A DNA stretch of 10,433 nucleotides, taken from the NCBI GenBank assembly GCA_966250865.1, contig CBINIT010000032.1, positions 1 through 10,433 of the forward strand, given 5' to 3'. This stretch comes from CAYGGE01 sp966250865 (GTDB lineage: Bacteria; Patescibacteriota; UBA1384; CAYGGE01). This document shows, piece by piece, positions 6,157-10,433 of this stretch. The position numbers were made by a program, and so were the translations under genes. The notes below the pieces were generated by a model, which had not been told where the DNA came from, did no database searches, and was given only the letters and a program-made list of their open reading frames with translations. The first letter of the stretch is position 1, and each line of letters starts with the position of its first letter.

Positions 6157-6246
6157 CATCGTCCCTCTCGGGCCGGTTTGGGCACCGTAGCTATTGCTCG
6201 GTTGCCGGATAGGTCTTGAGCCGGAACTCACCTATCACTCTGGATG
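6157..6246 (-). ncRNA. SAM-I/SAM-IV-clan riboswitch aptamer upstream of metK
   Basis: Read on the minus strand, the core contains GGCAACC (6206-6200) and GGTGCC (6186-6181), the invariant strands of SAM-I-clan aptamers. P2 is ATAGGT/ACCTAT (6235-6230 with 6214-6209), capped by GAG/CTC with a CCGG-containing loop. That loop can pair with the CCGG at 6176-6173, the usual P2-loop pseudoknot. P3 is CCG-AGC/GCT-A-CGG (6201-6185), P4 is a CCC-GAGA-GGG tetraloop hairpin (6172-6163), and P1 is a short CATC/GATG closing helix (6246-6243 with 6160-6157). A further ATTCGC/GCGAAT hairpin (6153-6138) follows. The metK target fits a SAM-off switch. The exact subclass (SAM-I, SAM-IV or an intermediate variant) cannot be fixed by eye; the P1 helix looks unusually short. 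Confidence 0.85.
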
Positions 6247-6254
6247 TTGGCTTT

Positions 6255-6283
6255 ATTTAATCATAAACCAGAAAAGTTATCAA
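6255..6283 (-). promoter_or_regulatory. Probable promoter of the metK riboswitch transcript
   Basis: TTGATA (6283-6278, 5/6) is followed after 17 nt by TTAAAT (6260-6255, 4/6). The predicted start near 6248 falls just before the 5' strand of the aptamer P1 helix, as expected for a riboswitch leader. A nearby TATGAT (6266-6261) is another possible -10 but lacks a good -35. Confidence 0.5.
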
Positions 6284-6297
6284 GAGACCGTTATAAC

Positions 6298-6321
6298 AAA
6301 AGAGCCCCGAAAGGCTCTTTT
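6298..6321 (-). terminator. Terminator downstream of rpoD
   Basis: A 9-bp perfect stem (AAAAGAGCC, 6298-6306, with GGCTCTTTT, 6313-6321) starts 5 nt after the rpoD stop at 6327. The stem's own T-run and the following TTGTTAT provide the U-rich tail on the minus strand. The plus-strand tail (GGTTTTTA) is also T-rich, so it could act in both directions. It separates rpoD from the metK promoter. Confidence 0.85.
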
Positions 6322-6326
6322 GGTTT

Positions 6327-7421
6327 TTATTTGAGGTAGTCTTTGAGCCGGTCTGCTTGCTCGTGTTTTTTGAGTCGCTGCAAGGCTTTGGCTTCAATCT
6401 GTCGAATACGTTCACGAGTGACGCCAAACTCCTGACCTACTTCCTCAAGCGTATGGGTACGGCCATCTTCCAGACCGAAGCGCATCTTCAGTATCTTCTG
6501 CTCACGTGGGTTGAGGTATTGGAGGAATTCAGAGACATGGCCTCGAAGCAGTTCGTAGATGGCTGATTCTTCTGGCGAGAGTGAAACCTTATCTTCAAGG
6601 AAGTCACCAAGTCGTGAATCTTCTTCTTCGCCAACTGGGGCTTCAAGAGAGACGGTCTCTTGGCTGATTTTCAGAATATGTTCGACTTTCTCAATCGGCA
6701 AGCTCATCTCAGCCGCAATTTCTTCAGGCGATGGCTCGCGACCGAGGTCTTGAACAAGCTGACGCTGGACACGAATGAGCTTATTGATAGTTTCAACCAT
6801 GTGCACCGGAATACGGATCGTTCTGGCTTGGTCGGCAATGGCTCGGGTAATAGCCTGTCGAATCCACCATGTGGCGTAAGTTGAAAACTTGAAGCCCTTC
6901 TTGTAGTCAAATTTTTCAACCGCGCGAAGCAAGCCAGTGTTACCTTCTTGAATGAGGTCAAGAAGCGTAAGCCCACGGCCAATATACTTTTTTGCAATAC
7001 TGACAACTAAGCGAAGGTTTGCTTCGATCAGCCGCTTCTTGGCGGTGATGTCGCCTTGGCCCATCCGTTTGGCGAGGCGAATCTCCTCCTCACTATTTAA
7101 GAGCGGAATACGTCCAATTTCTCGCAGATACATGCGGACTGAGTCATCGGAAATATCGGCGAGTTCGTTTTGCTTTGGTTTTTCGTTCTCGTCGGGAAGG
7201 GCGAGGAGGCGCTTTGGTTCTCGTACTTCAATACCGCGAACTGCCAAGGTGTCAAAGAGAGCATCGAGGGTTGGAATATCAGTTTCAACTTCGGGCCAGG
7301 CCTGAAGAATTTCTTGGTAGGTTACAAACCCATGACGCTTACCTTTTTCGATAAGCTCCTTAACCTCGCCGCTGTAGTCTACGGTTTCTTCAGGGATGAC
7401 GTAACGTACTTTTTTTGGCAT
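6327..7421 (-). CDS. rpoD: Primary RNA polymerase sigma factor (sigma70/SigA)
   Basis: This housekeeping sigma factor directs RNA polymerase to -35/-10 promoters. The 364 residues run in order: a short region 1.1-like N-terminus (about 8-85), region 1.2 DDSVRMYLREIGRIPLL, regions 2.1-2.4 with the core-binding LDLIQEGNTGLLRAVEKFDY and the melting/-10 recognition segment FSTYATWWIRQAITRAIADQ, region 3 with HMVETINKL, and region 4 ending in the -35-binding helix TLEEVGQEFGVTRERIRQIE. The long non-conserved insert of enterobacterial RpoD is absent, as in SigA. GGAGAG (7432-7427) lies 5 nt before the ATG. It follows dnaG by 59 nt on the same strand, matching the dnaG-rpoD macromolecular-synthesis operon without rpsU. 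The near-consensus -10/-35 boxes across the window fit this sigma factor. Confidence 0.97.
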   Translation of the reverse strand: MPKKVRYVIPEETVDYSGEVKELIEKGKRHGFVTYQEILQAWPEVETDIPTLDALFDTLAVRGIEVREPKRLLALPDENEKPKQNELADISDDSVRMYLREIGRIPLLNSEEEIRLAKRMGQGDITAKKRLIEANLRLVVSIAKKYIGRGLTLLDLIQEGNTGLLRAVEKFDYKKGFKFSTYATWWIRQAITRAIADQARTIRIPVHMVETINKLIRVQRQLVQDLGREPSPEEIAAEMSLPIEKVEHILKISQETVSLEAPVGEEEDSRLGDFLEDKVSLSPEESAIYELLRGHVSEFLQYLNPREQKILKMRFGLEDGRTHTLEEVGQEFGVTRERIRQIEAKALQRLKKHEQADRLKDYLK

Positions 7422-7480
7422 GCCAACTCTCCACAGATCATACTCGATTTTTACACTCGGAATGAGTGCATCGAAAATGG

Positions 7481-9124
7481 TTATTTTTGAATGAGGCTTG
7501 AAAACTCAGCGATCAACTCTTTGACAAGTTGGCGATCGCCCGCAGCTTCGGCCTCGCGAATTCGCTGCGCAAATTGGTTCTTCACTGCTTCTTTTTGATC
7601 TTCGTCATAGCGACCTATGAGGAGATCGATTTCGGCAGAAATCTCTGCTTGGGAGAGGCCTTTATATTTTTCCTGAATGAGGAAAATAAGGTCAGATATA
7701 GGTTCACTATACCACGATTTCAGCTGATTGTATAGTGACTCATGTTTGGCTCGTGCGCTAGCCGTGACCTCGAAAAGTCCGAGCAGGGTCTCGGCAGTTG
7801 AGAGTGTTTTATCTGGCTTGGGTTCGATTGCTGAACGCTCGGCCGGCTGACTGTTAGGGCCTCCCACCTTCTTCATGGCTTGCTGGATCGTTTCTTCCTT
7901 GACCTCAAGTCGTTTGGCAAGGAGCTGGATGTAATGCGCCTGTTCAATAACGTCGGGTATCCGCGCAAGCGCTGGCACAAGCTCTTTGGCTACTGCCTTC
8001 TTTTCGTCAACGGACAATTTTCGGGGAATATTCCCTTTTTGGAACTTGCTTAAGGTGGTATTCATCTGCCATTCGATGGCGGCCACTGGTTCAGCAGCAA
8101 GAGACTGCCAGAGCGCCGGGTTGGCGAGAACGACATCGCCAATGTCTTTATGGGGGAGGGGAATCGGGATGACTTTCACGGAGAGTCCATCGGTAATCGC
8201 CATATCGATCGCTTTTTTCGTTGCGGCTACACCGGCTCCATCGGCATCAAAAGCGAAAACAATATCCGCATCGTAGCGCGAGAGGATTCGCAAATGATCT
8301 TGGGTGAGGGCCGTTCCGCTGGTGGCGACGATATTGGTGGTCCCAACTTGATGGGCGCTAATCACATCCATCTGTCCTTCGGCGATAATCACTGTCCCGA
8401 GATCTTTAATCGACTGTTTTGCTTTTTCCAGACCGAATAAAATGCGACTCTTACGGAAGACCGGCGTCTCTGGGGTGTTGAGGTATTTTGGCTCACCTTT
8501 ACTTAAAATACGACCGGTAAAGCCAACAGTATTACCCATGACATCGACAATAGGAAACATAATACGGTCGTAGAACATGTCTGGCTTGCCGGCCCGCTCG
8601 ATTTCTTTGGCCGTGAAGCCGCGTTTAGTGAGTAAATCGGCAAGAACTTTTTTTCGAGGTGCATAGCCTATCCGCCAGGAACGAATGGTCGAATCGGTGA
8701 TTCCCCGTTTCTTCAAGTAATCACGTGCTTCAGCGGCAACGGGGTGCTCCAGGAGTAATTTATGAAACAGCTGACTGGCGATGTTATTGATAGCGAAGTA
8801 GCGGCTTTTTTCGCTCGGTGCTTCACCGGGCTTTGGTTTCGATCGTTCAGTTAAGGTGATGCCGGCTCTGGCGGCAAGGATTTTTAGGGCATCACCAAAC
8901 TCAATGGACTCAACGTCTTGGAGAAAGGTAAAGACGTCACCACCTTTATTACAGCCAAAGCACTTAAAGATCTGTCGTTCAGGATTAACCATGAACGATG
9001 GCGACCGTTCATGATGAAAGGGGCAGAGGCCTTTGTAGTTTGCCCCCGCTTTCTTCAGGGTGACGTATTGGCCGACTACATCGAGAATATCGACCCGATT
9101 TTTGATCTCTTCAATATCGTTCAT
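7481..9124 (-). CDS. dnaG: DNA primase DnaG
   Basis: DnaG lays down RNA primers at the replication fork. The 547 residues from the ATG at 9124 (beginning MNDIEEIKNRVDILDVV) match typical DnaG N-termini; a TTG 7 codons upstream is less likely. The N-terminal zinc domain uses C34, H37, C55 and C58 (CPFH and CFGC). The catalytic core has the GYAPRKK region, then the TOPRIM domain with IIAEGQMD and, further on, AFDADGAG as metal-binding acidic motifs. The C-terminal third (from about 430) is an alpha-helical helicase-binding-type region, divergent as usual. Overall length is slightly below the 580-600 of many homologues. No Shine-Dalgarno is visible, and the nearest -10-like box predicts an almost leaderless mRNA. 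It is probably cotranscribed with rpoD. Confidence 0.96.
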   Translation of the reverse strand: MNDIEEIKNRVDILDVVGQYVTLKKAGANYKGLCPFHHERSPSFMVNPERQIFKCFGCNKGGDVFTFLQDVESIEFGDALKILAARAGITLTERSKPKPGEAPSEKSRYFAINNIASQLFHKLLLEHPVAAEARDYLKKRGITDSTIRSWRIGYAPRKKVLADLLTKRGFTAKEIERAGKPDMFYDRIMFPIVDVMGNTVGFTGRILSKGEPKYLNTPETPVFRKSRILFGLEKAKQSIKDLGTVIIAEGQMDVISAHQVGTTNIVATSGTALTQDHLRILSRYDADIVFAFDADGAGVAATKKAIDMAITDGLSVKVIPIPLPHKDIGDVVLANPALWQSLAAEPVAAIEWQMNTTLSKFQKGNIPRKLSVDEKKAVAKELVPALARIPDVIEQAHYIQLLAKRLEVKEETIQQAMKKVGGPNSQPAERSAIEPKPDKTLSTAETLLGLFEVTASARAKHESLYNQLKSWYSEPISDLIFLIQEKYKGLSQAEISAEIDLLIGRYDEDQKEAVKNQFAQRIREAEAAGDRQLVKELIAEFSSLIQK

Positions 9125-9133
9125 TGTGTAATG

Positions 9134-9139
9134 ACCATA
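9134..9139 (-). promoter_or_regulatory. Possible extended -10 element for dnaG
   Basis: TATGGT (9139-9134) is preceded by TGG, forming a TGn extended -10. There is no convincing -35. It would start transcription about 3 nt before the dnaG ATG, which agrees with the missing Shine-Dalgarno. The call is tentative. Confidence 0.35.
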
Positions 9140-9170
9140 CCACAAATCTCTCTGAACTGGTAACGCAGTA

Positions 9171-9500
9171 TTAGTGAAGCGGACAGGGGCAGGGTTTGCC
9201 TTTTAATAATTCTAGCTGTTCCTTTGGTGTATTGACGAAGCTATCTTGAATGTCAGTGTCGTCTGGCACCTCGGGAAGAGGCGAGCGGTGGACGTAGCCT
9301 CGGTTAGTCATCTCTTTCACGAGAGCCTCGTGTCGTTTGCGGAGTGCAGCTAATTTGCCAACCCATCGTTTGGTTTCGGGGTGTTGTCTATAGCCTGTTT
9401 TGTTATTCATTAAAATACTCCAAAGGGCATGGAGTTCTCGGTGCTCACCAAGAAGGTGAGCGCGGCACAAGATTGTTGGATTAACGTCCCAAATGCGCAT
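9171..9500 (-). CDS. Pyrimidine-dimer DNA glycosylase (T4 endonuclease V-like, short form)
   Basis: This 109-residue protein is predicted to excise UV-induced cyclobutane pyrimidine dimers and nick the abasic site. HLLGEHREL (15-23) aligns with HLMAEYREL of T4 DenV, placing R21-E22 at the catalytic Arg22-Glu23. RHEALVKEMTNRGY matches the later RQIELIAECLKRGF. In T4 the nucleophile is the alpha-amine of Thr2; here Met1-Arg2-Ile3 aligns with Thr2-Arg3-Ile4, so the unprocessed Met1 amine would be the nucleophile (inference, since Met before Arg is normally retained). T4 Arg26 is Ala here, and the aromatic C-terminus of DenV is replaced by a KGKPCPCPLH tail. No Shine-Dalgarno is seen. A TATAGC box 12 nt before the ATG has no good -35, so expression may rely on read-through from the gene at 9565-9921. 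Confidence 0.75.
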   Translation of the reverse strand: MRIWDVNPTILCRAHLLGEHRELHALWSILMNNKTGYRQHPETKRWVGKLAALRKRHEALVKEMTNRGYVHRSPLPEVPDDTDIQDSFVNTPKEQLELLKGKPCPCPLH

Positions 9501-9529
9501 AGTGTTGTAATGCTATATGTTGAGAGGTC

Positions 9530-9553
9530 CTGCGGCGGCGCTCGCCGCCGCAG
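9530..9553 (-). terminator. G+C-rich hairpin after the zinc-ribbon-like gene
   Basis: CTGCGGCGGC pairs with GCCGCCGCAG in a 10-bp perfect, extremely G+C-rich stem with a 4-nt loop, 11 nt after the stop at 9565. The minus-strand tail (GACCTCTCAACATATAG) lacks a T run, so it may terminate poorly or act mainly as a 3' stabiliser. The plus-strand tail is slightly more T-rich, but no plus-strand gene precedes it. Confidence 0.6.
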
Positions 9554-9564
9554 TCCTTTCCGTT

Positions 9565-9921
9565 CTACCGACGCTTCCAGGTGCTTCCGCACTGGCAGCG
9601 TCGGTTCATTCCCTTGTATCTTTTCGGATCAACCTCCGCTGCGAAGCGCCGTCGGCAGTTGCGACAGAAGTCTGGGGCAAGGGAGAGGGTCTGACCGGCC
9701 AGGGTCTGAATTTCGTAGACCCTCTTTGGCGGGAAGGCCTGCTGATACTTAAGGCCTTCCACCTCGACCATGACACCTCCGTCTTTGGTGAAACGGGCAC
9801 GAGCTCGTGCGAGCCTCACACAGATACTGACATCCCCCGTGGTTACCTCGGCGGCGGCCAGAAGAAATTCAGGAACCTTGGTCCCTGGGGTAAGCCGGAG
9901 TCTTACTCCGTACCTAGCCAT
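9565..9921 (-). CDS. Small zinc-ribbon-like protein, unknown function
   Basis: This 118-residue protein starts at the ATG at 9921 with GGAGGG (9933-9928) 6 nt upstream, a firm start. The N-terminal 80 residues are basic and look like mixed strand/helix (MARYGVRLRLTPGTKVPEF, then GGVMVEVEGLKYQ and RVYEIQTLAGQTLSL). The C-terminus holds CRNC (86-89) and CQC (109-111) around the basic stretch DPKRYKGMNRR, a plausible single zinc site of Cx2C...CxC type, and ends in KRR. Nucleic-acid binding is a reasonable guess from charge and cysteines, but I do not recognise the family. It has its own promoter and hairpin terminator, and like the gene at 4120-4893 it is more G+C-rich than its neighbours. Confidence 0.75.
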   Translation of the reverse strand: MARYGVRLRLTPGTKVPEFLLAAAEVTTGDVSICVRLARARARFTKDGGVMVEVEGLKYQQAFPPKRVYEIQTLAGQTLSLAPDFCRNCRRRFAAEVDPKRYKGMNRRCQCGSTWKRR

Positions 9922-9942
9922 TAGAAACCCTCCACGAACAAA

Positions 9943-9956
9943 GGCAACGTGCTGCC
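9943..9956 (-). promoter_or_regulatory. Leader motif GGCAGCACGTTGCC, second copy
   Basis: On the minus strand this element can fold as GGCA/TGCC and ends in the same ACGTTGCC as the leader of the Nudix-like cassette (11 of 14 positions identical to 4042-4055). It begins about 9 nt after the predicted transcript start. The two genes are otherwise unrelated in sequence. Confidence 0.4.
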
Positions 9957-9971
9957 TATAGAGCCAGCTAC

Positions 9972-10000
9972 ACTATAAAGGAGAATATACCAGAGATCAA
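9972..10000 (-). promoter_or_regulatory. Sigma70-type promoter of the zinc-ribbon-like cassette
   Basis: TTGATC (10000-9995, 4/6) and TATAGT (9977-9972, 5/6) are separated by 17 nt. The predicted start near 9965 gives a leader of about 43 nt before the ATG at 9921. The promoter sits immediately after the stop codon of the cyclase gene (10005), with no terminator hairpin visible between them. Confidence 0.7.
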
Positions 10001-10004
10001 GAAC

Positions 10005-10433
10005 TTAGTAGGTCTGCGCAACGACCCGGACAGGGGCAGCGTCGGTTGGCCAAGGAACCGGAAGGGCGAAGACATCAAAGTCTTCAAGACCAACGAGCTG
10101 ATCCAGATTTGTGAGGTTTTCAATAATAAGAATCTCTTTTTCAAGCAGCAATTTATGCACGGCGTAGGGCTCACGGTCTGGGCTTGGCGTGTCGATGCCA
10201 ATAATCTTTGCCCCAAAGGCAATAGCTGCTTGGGCAAAATCTTCAGTCAGTACGGGATACTCAGTGAAGTAGCTATCTTTCCCATAATTACTGCTCCACC
10301 CGGTGTGAATGAGTACAATATCACCAGGTAGCACACTGACACCTTCAAAAACAGAACCGTCGATCTCTTTTTTGTCTCGCGCATCAAGCAGTTTTCCGGT
10401 ACCGATGAATTTCTCCACTGGAAATTCATACAG
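10005..10433 (-). CDS. Cyclase/kynurenine formamidase-like metal hydrolase, C-terminal part (runs off window)
   Basis: The frame is open from the window edge (LYEFPVEKFIGTGKLLD) to the TAA at 10007-10005, giving 142 residues. Blocks FPVEKFIGTG, PGDIVLIHTGWS, a YPVLTEDFAQAAIAFGAKII strand-helix unit, IDTPSPD and the near-terminal DVFALPVPWPTDAAPVRVVA are characteristic of the cyclase superfamily (PF04199), which includes bacterial kynurenine formamidase and isatin hydrolase. These are manganese- or zinc-dependent amide or cyclic-amide hydrolases. The HxGTHxDxPxH metal-binding motif lies in the missing N-terminal half, so activity and substrate cannot be judged. No tryptophan-catabolism gene is visible nearby. 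Its stop is followed directly by the promoter of the next cassette. Confidence 0.85.
   Translation of the reverse strand: MYEFPVEKFIGTGKLLDARDKKEIDGSVFEGVSVLPGDIVLIHTGWSSNYGKDSYFTEYPVLTEDFAQAAIAFGAKIIGIDTPSPDREPYAVHKLLLEKEILIIENLTNLDQLVGLEDFDVFALPVPWPTDAAPVRVVAQTY

Noticed and set aside
5926..6231. 101-residue minus-strand frame over the riboswitch and metK 5' end
   Set aside because: It translates the structured aptamer and then metK out of frame; the riboswitch explains the region fully.
7443..7475. Small inverted repeat (CACTC/GAGTG) and TATGAT between dnaG and rpoD as a terminator or rpoD promoter
   Set aside because: The 5-bp stem is followed by A rather than T residues, and no usable -35 lies 16-18 nt upstream of TATGAT; a weak internal promoter cannot be excluded.
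9490..9500. KPCPCPLH tail of the dimer glycosylase as a SEC-C zinc motif
   Set aside because: The family's full CPCGSGKKYKKC pattern is absent; only two cysteines are present at the very end.
9429..9924. Plus-strand frames over the zinc-ribbon-like gene
   Set aside because: They cross the terminator hairpin, have no Shine-Dalgarno or promoter, and lie opposite a gene with a good promoter and ribosome-binding site.

Overview
The window looks like a chromosomal segment of a small-genome bacterium, most likely a member of the Candidate Phyla Radiation (Patescibacteria). This rests on inference from compact gene packing, a DUF2304 protein next to a dolichol-phosphate-mannose-type glycosyltransferase, a RodZ-like protein next to recA-recX, and several genes whose -10 box lies so close to the start codon that their mRNAs should be leaderless or nearly so. 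TGA is used as a normal stop (for example in the glycosyltransferase and the 90-residue membrane protein), which argues against lineages that read TGA as glycine. No rRNA, tRNA, CRISPR array, IS element or phage module was seen.

Layout. 1-1104 (minus): a cell-envelope glycosylation run of GT2 glycosyltransferase, DUF2304 membrane protein and the start of a second GT2, behind a clear promoter. 1176-1556 (minus): a stand-alone 90-residue predicted membrane protein with its own promoter, a palindromic operator-like site and a strong terminator. 1642-3989 (plus): RodZ-like HTH/membrane protein, recA and recX, tightly spaced. 4003-4962 (plus): a stand-alone G+C-rich cassette encoding a divergent Nudix-like protein with its own promoter, long leader and terminator. 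4973-6283 (minus): metK under a SAM-I/SAM-IV-clan riboswitch whose terminator hairpin also contains the Shine-Dalgarno sequence. 6298-9139 (minus): dnaG and rpoD, the core of the classical macromolecular-synthesis operon. 9171-9500 (minus): a short pyrimidine-dimer DNA glycosylase. 9530-10000 (minus): a second stand-alone G+C-rich cassette with a small zinc-ribbon-like protein. 10005-10433 (minus): the C-terminal part of a cyclase (kynurenine formamidase-like) family hydrolase.

Most genes are housekeeping: recombination and repair (recA, recX, dimer glycosylase), replication initiation (dnaG), general transcription (rpoD) and SAM supply (metK). The parts most worth a second look are (i) the two G+C-rich cassettes, which share near-consensus promoters and a similar 14-nt leader motif ending in ACGTTGCC; (ii) the metK riboswitch expression platform; (iii) the orphan membrane-protein cassette with a perfect palindrome in its promoter; and (iv) the mixture of leaderless and Shine-Dalgarno-led genes.
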